NCBI RefSeq assembly: GCF_946885885.1
Contig: NZ_CAMPHN010000059.1
Location: forward strand, 1 to 23,635
Direction of reading: 5' to 3'
Source of the DNA: an uncultured Pseudomonas sp.
GTDB taxonomy: Bacteria > Pseudomonadota > Gammaproteobacteria > Pseudomonadales > Pseudomonadaceae
Length of the DNA stretch: 23,635 nt
The stretch's first letter is position 1, and each line of letters opens with the position of its first letter. Made by a program: the position numbers and the translations under genes. Positions 1 through 6,910 of this stretch are shown one piece after another. The notes beneath the pieces were generated by a model. That model was not told where the DNA came from, ran no database searches, and saw nothing but the letters and a program-made list of their open reading frames with translations.

Positions 1-161
1 AGGTCGATGCGGCAGCAGTGGAAGCGCTGATCGCCGCGCGTTTGCAAGCCCGCGCCGAGAAGAACTGGGGCGAATCCGACCGCATCCGCGATCAGCTCGG
101 CGCCATGGGCGTGGTGCTGGAAGACGGCAAGGGCGGCACGACCTGGCGCTTGGCCGAGTAA
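1..161 (+). CDS. cysS: Cysteinyl-tRNA synthetase, C-terminal end (partial)
   Basis: The reading frame enters the window at base 3 and ends at TAA 159-161. The last 52 residues include an [14 protein letters not shown] stretch followed by a Gly-rich turn and a terminal TTWRLAE. This is the usual C-terminal helical end of bacterial CysRS, which charges tRNA-Cys in the cytoplasm. Only this tail is visible, so catalytic motifs cannot be checked. It is a core housekeeping gene, closed by a strong terminator about 20 bases downstream, and it marks the left boundary of the accessory region. Confidence 0.9.
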   Translation, partial: VDAAAVEALIAARLQARAEKNWGESDRIRDQLGAMGVVLEDGKGGTTWRLAE

Positions 162-181
162 AGCAGCGTTCCCTGTAAGAC

Positions 182-219
182 AATGCCGTTCACTTGACTC
201 AAGTGGGCGGCATTTTTTT
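182..219 (+). terminator. Rho-independent terminator of cysS
   Basis: AATGCCG-TT-CACTTG pairs with CAAGTG-GG-CGGCATT across a 4-base loop, with two G-U wobbles in the middle of a 15-bp stem. A run of seven T follows. It lies 20 bases after the cysS stop codon. Confidence 0.9.
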
Positions 220-222
220 AGG

Positions 223-310
223 TTCTTCGCGGCATTTCGGGACGTGCCGATTGACACCGGACTGGCAGGTTTGTGTGCGTATCGGTGGAGGGCTTGGCAC
301 GGTCGATTAA
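223..310. repeat. Dispersed ~90 bp repeat, copy 1
   Basis: This stretch, from TTCTTCGCG to ATTAA, is similar base for base to 6824-6910, with one gap and roughly three quarters identity by eye. A 20-base exact core, GCCGATTGACACCGGACTGG, lies at 246-265 here and 6848-6867 in the other copy; both copies also share GTTTGTGTG and CTTGGCACGG. Each copy begins within a few bases of the T-run of a terminator and points the same way. The TTGACA in the core could be a -35 element, but no convincing -10 follows at 16-18 bases. Function unknown. Confidence 0.75.
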
Positions 311-329
311 CGCGTCGAGCCAGCGTCCT

Positions 330-382
330 GGTTTCGCCCCTCACGGGCGAGTCAAGGTGTGGCGCCCGTGAGGGGCGAAACC
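330..382. repeat. Perfect 20-bp inverted repeat (REP/MITE-like palindrome)
   Basis: GGTTTCGCCCCTCACGGGCG at 330-349 is the exact reverse complement of 363-382, with a 13-base loop between. There is no T-run, so it is not a standard terminator. The 'TTTCGCCCCTCACGGGCG' type of sequence is, from general recollection, a frequent interspersed palindrome in Pseudomonas intergenic DNA. It lies between the cysS terminator and the 3' end of the minus-strand desaturase gene and could act as a transcript end or mRNA stabiliser. Confidence 0.8.
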
Positions 383-461
383 CAAACGTACGCTTCCTCC
401 TGCCGCTCAATCATGCAGGGCGCAAGTCCGTAACGGCGATGCTTCGATGATCACCGCTTGG

Positions 462-1526
462 TCAGTTCACCAAGCTGGTGGCCCCGACTTCAGCGGCTTG
501 CTCAGCAGACCGGAAGCGATAACCTTCCTTGCCCACATACCGCCCCGCCTGCTCATCCCAAAGCCGTAGGCGCATTGCTTTCAAGCCCTCCCAGAAGGAG
601 ATCACCTGCGAGTTGGCGAAGATTTCGTTGTCCTTCCAGCAGCGCTCCAGACGGTAGTTGGGTATATGCGGTATGAGGTGGTGAACGTTGTGGATACCGA
701 TGCCCGCGGAAAACCAGCGCAATACCGGGGGGAAGAGAAATATCGATGAGCCGTGCAGAGCGCAGTCGATGAAGTTCCACTCGCCGGGTTGATACCAGCG
801 CGATTGCTCGAAATGGTGATTGATATAGAACAGAAACAGCATCACCGGCGTGCCGAGGGCGTAGCTCAGCAGCTGGATCAGGAACACCAGGCCGAAGCCG
901 CTGGCCCAGAGGGTCAGTGCCGTTAGGACGATGGCGAGGTTGGTGAAATGCACGGACAGGTGGACATAGCGCGGCCAGCGCTTGTCCGCGACCACACGGG
1001 TAAAGATCAGCTGTTTGTAGAGCGCATGGAAGGTAAAGAGAAAGGCCGGATGGCGCAGTATCCGGTAGCAGAGGCGCCGCCTGGGACTCAGTGCCAGGTA
1101 TTCCCGGACGGTGAGAATGGGCATGTCGCCAACGCCGGTGCGGGTGAGATCGTTGGTGCTGCCGTGGTGGAAGTTGTGCTCGTATTGCCAGTGATGCGCC
1201 GGCATGAAAAACAGCAAGCCCATCAGCGGACCGAGGGTATCGCTCACGCGCTTGGAGCGAAACAGCGATCCGTGCATGACATCGTGGAACAACACGAAGA
1301 TCCGCGACAGGAACAAGCCGTTGAGCGTTAGCAGTGCGAGGGTTATCCAGAACGGCCCGTTCCAGTTTTGGTAGATCACGTAGTTCAGCGCTAAATGCGG
1401 GATCAATGTGGAAACGATCTGCCAGGTCGAGTGTAAGGGGTTGGGGGTCGCATAGCGCTGTGCCAACTCGACGAGCTGTTCTCTGACGTTTCTTTCGTGC
1501 GGATGCTGTACTGACATATAGGGCAT
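462..1526 (-). CDS. Membrane fatty acid desaturase (three His-box family)
   Basis: Integral-membrane di-iron fatty acid desaturase of about 354 residues, expected in the inner membrane, introducing double (or related) bonds into acyl chains. All three histidine boxes are present: H81-x3-H85, H117-x2-HH121 and H279-x2-HH283. Hydrophobic stretches near residues 40-80, 95-112, 190-240 and 260-275 fit the family's membrane hairpins. The open frame extends upstream to 1766 but there it overlaps the preceding gene. ATG at 1526 (GAGG just upstream, spacing tight) or ATG at 1517 are the realistic starts. It is last in a minus-strand run, 34 bases after the DUF2156 gene. The GIGIHNVHHLIPHIPNY segment resembles omega-6/delta-12-type desaturases. 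Substrate and regiochemistry are unknown; given the FAAL and ACP nearby, an acyl-ACP substrate is an inference. Confidence 0.9.
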   Translation of the reverse strand: MPYMSVQHPHERNVREQLVELAQRYATPNPLHSTWQIVSTLIPHLALNYVIYQNWNGPFWITLALLTLNGLFLSRIFVLFHDVMHGSLFRSKRVSDTLGPLMGLLFFMPAHHWQYEHNFHHGSTNDLTRTGVGDMPILTVREYLALSPRRRLCYRILRHPAFLFTFHALYKQLIFTRVVADKRWPRYVHLSVHFTNLAIVLTALTLWASGFGLVFLIQLLSYALGTPVMLFLFYINHHFEQSRWYQPGEWNFIDCALHGSSIFLFPPVLRWFSAGIGIHNVHHLIPHIPNYRLERCWKDNEIFANSQVISFWEGLKAMRLRLWDEQAGRYVGKEGYRFRSAEQAAEVGATSLVN

Positions 1527-1560
1527 GGCCTCGTGCTGCGGTGCTTGGGGACTACCTGGA

Positions 1561-2598
1561 TTACAGCGTTCCCAGGGCTTTGAGGATTCCCAGCAAGTGA
1601 TAGAGGTTGAGTGTCGGGGTGCCGGCGATAAATGAGGGTTGTTGTTGGCCGCAGTATTTTTCTTTATGAAAGAAATTCCCCTGACAGGGGTAGATGAACG
1701 AACACCTGCGATAGATGAAGCCGAAAGCCCAGGCAAGCGCCGAGCTATGCGCATAGGACTCGCCATTTTTCAGCGCCAACGGCGAGAGCCCCAAGGAGAG
1801 GATTTCCTTACCTTCGGTTTTGAACTGGCTTATTGCCTGTAGCACGATGGCGTCATTGGTGCCGTTCGGCGCATCTTTGAGTGCTCGCGATGCGTTGTGC
1901 AGGTAGCCGATGACCCGGCCGTCGCGATATATGGGATCGAAGACCGCAAGGGCGAGCAGGCGACCCTGTCGACGCGCCCAGAAATACCTGACGTCCTTTT
2001 CGTCTTCCAATATCAGCGGTCGCACCAGGCCGGCGAGATCCTTGCCGCCTTTGCGCGACAGCCATTCACGGTTGAGTTCGCGCAGCTCTGCGCCGTCCAG
2101 CTCGCCGAGCCGCCCTTCGTGTACCTCGACGTCTTCGCTGCGCGCTTTGTTGCGCCAGCGGCGCAGGTGGCTGTAGTGCTTGCCACGCAGCTCGGAATCG
2201 AAACCGGCAAGGTCGATTTTCCAATTCACGCCGAATTCGTTCACCGGATAGCCGAGCGCGCTCGCTACATCCGCGAAATCGCGCCCGATGTCGAGAAACA
2301 CGGTCACCGCCGCATCGCTCTCGGCGGTGTAGGCGTGCAGGAGGGCTTCGAAGTCGGCCTTCGCCGCGACCGGGTCGCCGATGACCACATTCATGCCCCG
2401 GGGAGCGAAGAGCGGGTGCCTGACCGGGATATAGGCCAGGTAGCCCAGTTGCTCGTGAACGAAGTGAGCGGCACCGGGCTGTAGCGAGGAATAGGCCATC
2501 GCGCTGCTGCCGTAGTGCGTCAGGAAACGCCATAACAACGAATCTTGGGGCGCTGCGGCGGCGAAGTCGTCGATAAAAATGGGGGAGGTCGGGTGCAT
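1561..2598 (-). CDS. DUF2156 / GNAT-fold aminoacyl-lipid transferase-like protein
   Basis: About 345 residues resembling the DUF2156 family, the C-terminal catalytic domain of aminoacyl-phosphatidylglycerol synthases (MprF/LysPG synthase), but without the N-terminal membrane flippase part. Visible family-like segments are an N-terminal 'SSMAYSSLQPG' strand, 'HPLFAPRGMNVVIGDPVA', a basic 'RGKHYSHLRRWRNKA' segment and 'DAPNGTNDAIVLQAI' near residues 240-255. In characterised relatives this double-GNAT fold moves an aminoacyl group from aminoacyl-tRNA to a lipid. ATG at 2598 was chosen: it sits 4 bases after the upstream stop with a GGGGG stretch before it, whereas ATG 2634 would overlap the upstream gene by 32 bases. 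It is probably co-transcribed with its neighbours. In this cluster it could acylate a fatty amine or lipid product, but that is inference. Confidence 0.75.
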   Translation of the reverse strand: MHPTSPIFIDDFAAAAPQDSLLWRFLTHYGSSAMAYSSLQPGAAHFVHEQLGYLAYIPVRHPLFAPRGMNVVIGDPVAAKADFEALLHAYTAESDAAVTVFLDIGRDFADVASALGYPVNEFGVNWKIDLAGFDSELRGKHYSHLRRWRNKARSEDVEVHEGRLGELDGAELRELNREWLSRKGGKDLAGLVRPLILEDEKDVRYFWARRQGRLLALAVFDPIYRDGRVIGYLHNASRALKDAPNGTNDAIVLQAISQFKTEGKEILSLGLSPLALKNGESYAHSSALAWAFGFIYRRCSFIYPCQGNFFHKEKYCGQQQPSFIAGTPTLNLYHLLGILKALGTL

Positions 2599-2602
2599 CG
2601 CG

Positions 2603-3463
2603 TCAGCCCCCGGATGCTTGGGTTTCGGTGGCATCCGTGCGGATGATCCGCTTGCTCAGCACGTGTTCGGCGAGCGCGTAATTGTCGTTGTGAGCGGGGT
2701 GGAAGCCCCGTTTGAGCACCTGCAGGCAGCCACGGGTCATGCGTGGCATAAAGCGCTCGTCGCGAAAGAAGTAGCCATAGGCGCGGCGCCATGTGCTGAG
2801 GCGAAACAGCTGTCCGTCCTGGCGCAAAAAAGTGGCGCAGGCCAGGGCCAGATAGCCCATGTTGACCAGGTAGGCCATGACGACCCCGTAGCCGAGCCAG
2901 AAGCGGCTGCCCTCGACGGCGTGGTAGACGTCGAAAGCCACCGACTTGTGCTCGATTTCCTCGGCGAAGTGCCATTCGTACAAGGCCCGGGCCCTAGCCT
3001 CGCAATGACGCAGCTTGCCGCTGCCGAGGGTGATTTCGGCGAAGAGTTCGTTGATCCGTTCGATGCCGACCACGAAGGCCAGCTGTTGCCGCGGCGTCGA
3101 GGTCGGGGTGAGGATCTTGAACGAGAGGAAACCGGTGAAACGCCGGAACGCGCGCAGTTTGAAACCCTGGCGTTGCAACACCTCGAGGAATTGTTCGTGA
3201 CCGCGGGAGTGGGAGAGTTCCTGGCCGATAAGGCCGCGGGCTTGGTTGTGCAGAACTGGATCGCCAACCTTGTCGAGGTATTTCTTGATCGTCTGAACGA
3301 TGAAGGTTTCGCCGTCGGGAATGGTCATCGAGTAGGCGTTGAGCCAATGAGTCAGGAAGACATCGTTCTCGACCCAGATGCGCGGTGTTTCCTGCTCGTC
3401 GTACTGCACATCGAAGCGCCGTGCGGTGAGGGTTTGCCGTGCGGCGGTGGCGTTATCGCTCAT
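2603..3463 (-). CDS. Predicted metal-dependent protein (PF10118-like 'metal-dependent hydrolase'), possible di-iron enzyme
   Basis: About 286 residues, resembling proteins annotated as predicted metal-dependent hydrolases (PF10118/COG3687). The sequence is mostly helical with two ExxH motifs, E82-x2-H85 and E169-x2-H172, plus acidic residues E52 and E135/E139 at helix positions typical of ferritin-like di-iron carboxylate sites. That spacing suggests an oxygen- or iron-using enzyme as much as a hydrolase (inference). ATG at 3463 was chosen because GGAAGGG lies 5-6 bases before it; the longer frame from 3544 would read through an A/T-rich repeat leader. First gene of the minus-strand run, followed after 4 bases by the DUF2156 gene. 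Role in the pathway is unknown; oxidation of the acyl, aldehyde or amine intermediate is conceivable. Confidence 0.75.
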   Translation of the reverse strand: MSDNATAARQTLTARRFDVQYDEQETPRIWVENDVFLTHWLNAYSMTIPDGETFIVQTIKKYLDKVGDPVLHNQARGLIGQELSHSRGHEQFLEVLQRQGFKLRAFRRFTGFLSFKILTPTSTPRQQLAFVVGIERINELFAEITLGSGKLRHCEARARALYEWHFAEEIEHKSVAFDVYHAVEGSRFWLGYGVVMAYLVNMGYLALACATFLRQDGQLFRLSTWRRAYGYFFRDERFMPRMTRGCLQVLKRGFHPAHNDNYALAEHVLSKRIIRTDATETQASGG

Positions 3464-3477
3464 CGAGCCCTTCCTTT

Positions 3478-3513
3478 TGCAGTTTTTACTGCAGTTTTTT
3501 ATTGCAGTTTTTA
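3478..3513. repeat. Three tandem TGCAGTTTTTA repeats upstream of the minus-strand operon
   Basis: TGCAGTTTTTA occurs at 3478-3488, with an extra T at 3490-3501, and again at 3503-3513, a period of 12-13 bases. On the coding strand this reads as three TAAAAACTGCA units ending 14 bases before the ATG at 3463. The A/T content contrasts with the GC-rich surroundings. It could be an iterated operator or an A-rich translational enhancer. Confidence 0.65.
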
Positions 3514-4057
3514 TTTTGCCGGGCGTCGGCGACGGCACGGCCAACCCGTCCCTGGTGCGACAGGCGAAGAAACCTTAGAGCACAAGAGGCTCACCTAAAC
3601 ATCGGCCGAACGGCGTATTGCAGCGGCTGGCGTCCAACGGCTCGGGTGTGGTGGCGGGGCGAGATCGGAGCAACCGACGCCCGCCTCTATGAGCCGGCTT
3701 CGCCCAAGCTTTATCGCGTCGCCAGTGGCTGCTCGAGCAGCTACCGCGACTGGCCGCTGACTTATTTCTTCGAAAACGCTCGCCCTGGTGTAACCAAGCG
3801 CCGTTTCCCGCCGTATCTATCGGTGTCGTTACTCGAATCCGTACCTGGGCAGGTGTCCATGTACAGCACTCTCCGGCAGCTCAAACGCTTGGGTTGTGGC
3901 GTGGGTCTGCGTCAAAGGAGAGGTTCGCGGGTATACGCTGTTTGGAGTATTCACTTCGAATCAGTGCTCCCGGACGATGAATCGCGGGACGCGGTATAGA
4001 CGAGGTCGCCTCGTTCCCAAGCAGACCTGAAGTTGGCTATCTTGGACGATAAAAAAA
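3514..4057. promoter_or_regulatory. Divergent intergenic region between the minus-strand operon and the FAAL gene
   Basis: About 540 bases separate the two divergently read blocks and must hold promoters for both. I see no recognisable gene. A plus-strand frame stays open to 3999, but its translation is rich in Arg/Ser/Tyr and matches nothing I know. Short features are the palindrome ACGAGG-TCG-CCTCGT at 4000-4014 and a CGTTACTC motif at 3827-3834 that recurs in a hairpin upstream of the ACP gene. No sigma-70 promoter could be assigned with confidence. The FAAL ATG at 4058 follows an A-run and lacks a clear Shine-Dalgarno. Confidence 0.5.
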
Positions 4058-5911
4058 ATGACAATTACGAGAGAGCACCATCACGAAGTTCCATACACGA
4101 ATTTTTCCGAAGCCTTGCGGCGGCATGCCCTGGAGATCCCCGACCAGCTTGCTTACCGTTTTCTCCAGGATGGACGCGATAGTGAAGTACTGATCACCTT
4201 TTCCGAACTCGACAGGGCCGCGCGTGCAGCGGCTGCCACTCTTCAGCGCCACTGCGCGCCTGGAGACCGTGTTCTGATCCTGCTGAAACCGGGGCTCGAC
4301 TATATAGTCGGTTTTCTCGGTTGCCTGTACGCAGGTCTTATCGCGGTACCCGCATACCCGCCGGGGGCGACCAAAACCCTGGATCGTCTCGATGGCATTC
4401 TCGCTGATTGCCAGCCAGTCGCCGCGCTGACCAACACGGAGGACGTGGCGGCTATTCGCCAACGGCTGGCGGAAACCAGGGCCCGCGCACAGGTGCTCGA
4501 TATCTCCGCGCTCGATCTCGCGGTCGCCGCTGACTGGCAATCGGTCGAGGGCGCACGCACCGATGCTGCTTTTCTGCAGTACACCTCCGGCTCAACGGGC
4601 CATCCCAAAGGGGTGGTGGTCACCCATGGCAACCTTATCCATAACTCGCAAAGCATCAGCGCGCATTTCGCGACGCACCAGGACAGCCACGTCGTCAGCT
4701 GGCTGCCGCCCTACCACGATATGGGCCTGATCGGCGGCATCCTGCAGTCGGTCTTCGTTGGCTTTCCGAGCACGCTGCTCGCGCCCATGCATTTTCTGCA
4801 GCGCCCGCTGCGCTGGCTGCAGGCCATCAGCAAGTACCGCGGCACCATCAGCGGCGGCCCCAATTTCGCCTATGAGTTGTGCGTACGCAAAATCAAGGAT
4901 GAAGAGCTGGCAGGGCTCGATCTCAGTAGTTGGCAGGTGGCGTTCAATGGCGCGGAGCATGTGCGTGCCCAGACCATCGAGTCCTTCTACAACAGGTTCG
5001 CCAGCTGCGGGCTCGCGGCCAGTGCGGCCTTTCCTTGTTATGGCTTGGCCGAAGGCACCTTGTTGGTCACCAGCGACAGGGTCTATCGCGAGCCGGTGAT
5101 CCAGCATTTCCACGCCACGCTGTTGGAAGACAACCGGGCCGTGCTCCTGACGAACGAGGGGGCGGCCGCTGTTCAAATGCGTGGGCGCCTGCTGGTCAGT
5201 AGCGGGCGCGGCATTGCCGGACAGGAACCCTTCATCTGCGATCCGCATACGCAAGAGTGCTTAGGCGAGGGACAGGTCGGAGAGATTTGCATCGTCGGCG
5301 ACAGCGTTGCCGACGGCTATTGGCAGCTTCCGGAAAAAACCGCGGCAGCGTTTCGCGAGGCACGGCCGGAACAGACCCGCTGGCCTCGTTTCTTCCGCAC
5401 CGGCGACCTCGGCTTTCTGCTCGACGGCGAGCTTTACGTCACCGGCAGACTGAAGGATCTGATCATCAAGAACGGCGTCAATCACCATCCAGGCGATATC
5501 GAAAGCACGGTTCTGAGCGCGGACGAAAGCTTCCGTCCAGACGGTTCGGCCGCATTCAGTATCGAACTCGACGACTGCGAGCAGGTGGTGGTCATGCAGG
5601 AGGTCGAGCGCCGCGCCCTGAGAAGCCTCGACGTGCCGTGCGCGTTGGCTGCGATCAAAGCCGCTTTGTGGCAACAGCACAGGGTGGCGCAACCGATCAT
5701 TCTGCTGGTTCTCGGCGGCACCTTACCGCGAACGTCCAGCGGTAAGGTCAAGCGCCAGGAGTGCCGACGTTTGTACGAGCATTACCTGCGCAACCTGCAG
5801 GACGAGTTGCAGTCGAACGATTCGCAGATAGGCAAACGGGTAGTGGCGGTCGAGATCCAAGGCCGGACAGTGCTGGACAAGGCTCACGGCAATCCGGTCG
5901 TCGACGCATGA
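4058..5911 (+). CDS. Fatty-acyl-AMP ligase (FAAL), loads a fatty acid onto ACP
   Basis: A 617-residue adenylate-forming enzyme of the FAAL subgroup. It activates a free fatty acid with ATP to acyl-AMP and passes it to the phosphopantetheine arm of a carrier protein rather than to CoA. Signatures in order: P-loop YTSGSTGHPKG (175-185), SWLPPYHDMGLIGG (214-227), NGAE (297-300), YGLAE (328-332), TGD (448-450), hinge GRLKDLIIKNG (463-473) and PRTSSGKVKR with the catalytic Lys563. WLPPYHDMGLIGG and the ISGGPNFAYELC stretch are typical of FAALs. The start has only an A-rich run and no clear Shine-Dalgarno, but no other Met lies close by in frame. The LuxR frame begins around its stop codon. The likely acceptor is the ACP at 7401. 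It is equivalent in role to TamA or JamA/CayA-type ligases (inference). Confidence 0.92.
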   Translation: MTITREHHHEVPYTNFSEALRRHALEIPDQLAYRFLQDGRDSEVLITFSELDRAARAAAATLQRHCAPGDRVLILLKPGLDYIVGFLGCLYAGLIAVPAYPPGATKTLDRLDGILADCQPVAALTNTEDVAAIRQRLAETRARAQVLDISALDLAVAADWQSVEGARTDAAFLQYTSGSTGHPKGVVVTHGNLIHNSQSISAHFATHQDSHVVSWLPPYHDMGLIGGILQSVFVGFPSTLLAPMHFLQRPLRWLQAISKYRGTISGGPNFAYELCVRKIKDEELAGLDLSSWQVAFNGAEHVRAQTIESFYNRFASCGLAASAAFPCYGLAEGTLLVTSDRVYREPVIQHFHATLLEDNRAVLLTNEGAAAVQMRGRLLVSSGRGIAGQEPFICDPHTQECLGEGQVGEICIVGDSVADGYWQLPEKTAAAFREARPEQTRWPRFFRTGDLGFLLDGELYVTGRLKDLIIKNGVNHHPGDIESTVLSADESFRPDGSAAFSIELDDCEQVVVMQEVERRALRSLDVPCALAAIKAALWQQHRVAQPIILLVLGGTLPRTSSGKVKRQECRRLYEHYLRNLQDELQSNDSQIGKRVVAVEIQGRTVLDKAHGNPVVDA

Positions 5912-5933
5912 GGGTTGGATCGAATGGCGCTAC

Positions 5934-5945
5934 CTATAGCTATAG
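5934..5945. promoter_or_regulatory. 12-bp palindrome CTATAGCTATAG, possible operator
   Basis: A perfect A/T-rich palindrome sits between the end of the FAAL gene and the probable start of the LuxR-type gene. It is shorter than classical lux boxes. If the regulator starts at 6001 this site lies in its leader, where it could serve autoregulation. Confidence 0.35.
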
Positions 5946-6000
5946 TGGTCAGATGCCCACGTTGTTGTTCTCGCAACCATCCATGCCAGGGCGGCGCATC

Positions 6001-6786
6001 ATGGATGCCGATGAATTTTCCATGCTGCCTCTATTGCCGGTCGACAGCCAGGAGCGGCTGCTGCTGACGAGGGCGCTCAACGCGATAACTTCGGCGAATA
6101 CCATCGGCGATCTGAAGGAGCAGGCGCAGCGGGTACTGCCGTTGCTGCTGCCCTGTGAAAACTTCGTTTTCGCCAGTGGCAGGAGCAAAGCGCACCGCGT
6201 ATTCATTTCGCATCTGGTCCATACCGACAACGTGTCCGACGACTGTCTGCATGATGTGATTGGCCGCGACGGCATGATCCCCCCGGTCAGCATCGACCTG
6301 ATGGAGCACTGCGGGCGACCAAAGCTCACATTGCCCCACCGTTTGGAGGATCCGGTCGATCATGTCTGGGCCGATATCTTCATCCGCCATCGTATCCGCA
6401 ATGTCGCCTGGATCGTTCTTCCCGGCCTCTATCGCAATACCTTCACGACCTATTTCTTCATCAATATACCGGTGGCCATCGCCCATGAATGCAAACTCAG
6501 AATGACCTTGTTGGCGCCTTATCTGCACATCGCACTGAATCGCGTTCTGGGAGCCAAGCGCTTACGCCGGCACGAAGAGGAGAGTCCCGGCGCGCAATTC
6601 ATCTCCATCCTGTCGAGCCGGGAAGCGGAAATCGCCCACTGGGTCGCACGTGGAAAAACCAATTGGGAGATCGGCCAGATCCTGGGCATAAGCGACAAAA
6701 CCGTAAAAACCCATATGCAGAACATTTTTTCTAAATTGAAGGCCTCGAGCCGGGCGCAGATCGCGGCTCTGTTTTCCAAGGAGTGA
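6001..6786 (+). CDS. LuxR-family transcriptional regulator (EpsA-like, GerE-type HTH)
   Basis: A LuxR-type DNA-binding protein of about 261 residues. The C-terminal ~60 residues form a clear GerE helix-turn-helix: ILSSREAEIAHWVARGKTNWEIG then GISDKTVKTHMQNIFSKL, ending in RAQIAAL. The N-terminal ~190 residues lack an obvious receiver domain or the Trp/Tyr/Asp pattern of acyl-homoserine-lactone binding domains. They resemble the EpsA group of LuxR regulators found beside exopolysaccharide genes. ATG 6001 (AGGG 9 bases upstream) fits where the conserved part begins; ATG 5908, overlapping the FAAL stop as ATGA, and ATG 5953 are in frame and possible. A strong terminator follows at once, so FAAL and this gene form their own unit. 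It is the obvious candidate pathway regulator, possibly acting on the leader before the ACP gene. Confidence 0.85.
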   Translation: MDADEFSMLPLLPVDSQERLLLTRALNAITSANTIGDLKEQAQRVLPLLLPCENFVFASGRSKAHRVFISHLVHTDNVSDDCLHDVIGRDGMIPPVSIDLMEHCGRPKLTLPHRLEDPVDHVWADIFIRHRIRNVAWIVLPGLYRNTFTTYFFINIPVAIAHECKLRMTLLAPYLHIALNRVLGAKRLRRHEEESPGAQFISILSSREAEIAHWVARGKTNWEIGQILGISDKTVKTHMQNIFSKLKASSRAQIAALFSKE

Positions 6787-6795
6787 TTCTCTCCG

Positions 6796-6819
6796 GGCCT
6801 GCTTAGCAGGCCTATTTTT
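6796..6819 (+). terminator. Rho-independent terminator after the LuxR gene
   Basis: GGCCTGC-TTA-GCAGGCC forms a perfect 7-bp GC-rich stem with a 3-base loop, followed by TATTTTT. It begins 10 bases after the stop codon and separates the FAAL-luxR unit from the ACP-led operon. Confidence 0.9.
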
Positions 6820-6823
6820 CTGA

Positions 6824-6910
6824 TTCTTCGCGCAATTTCGGCGAAGCGCCGATTGACACCGGACTGGTAAGTTTGTGTGTTTCGACAGGTGACTTGGCAC
6901 GGCCCATTAA
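6824..6910. repeat. Dispersed ~90 bp repeat, copy 2
   Basis: Second copy of the element at 223-310, in the same orientation and again starting immediately after a terminator T-run. The exact 20-base core lies at 6848-6867. The two copies bracket the desaturase/DUF2156/di-iron-like/FAAL/LuxR half of the cluster, about 6.6 kb apart. Confidence 0.75.

Noticed and set aside
246..280. TTGACA in the repeat core as a sigma-70 promoter
   Set aside because: No acceptable -10 hexamer at 16-18 bases in either copy.
294..308. TGGCACGG in both dispersed repeat copies as a sigma-54 promoter
   Set aside because: The required GC 10 bases after the GG is missing in both copies.
449..478. Inverted repeat GCTTGGT/ACCAAGC at the end of the first desaturase gene as a terminator
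   Set aside because: No T-run on either strand and it overlaps the stop codon; the 20-bp palindrome just beyond is a better transcript-end candidate.
2579..3598. 339-codon plus-strand open frame opposite the metal-dependent protein gene
   Set aside because: No recognisable domain, and the minus-strand gene has a good Shine-Dalgarno and conserved motifs.
3439..3999. 186-codon plus-strand open frame in the divergent intergenic region
   Set aside because: Starts inside the minus-strand gene, has no ribosome site, an unusual Arg/Ser/Tyr composition and no known similarity. Treated as noncoding, though a small unknown gene cannot be fully excluded.
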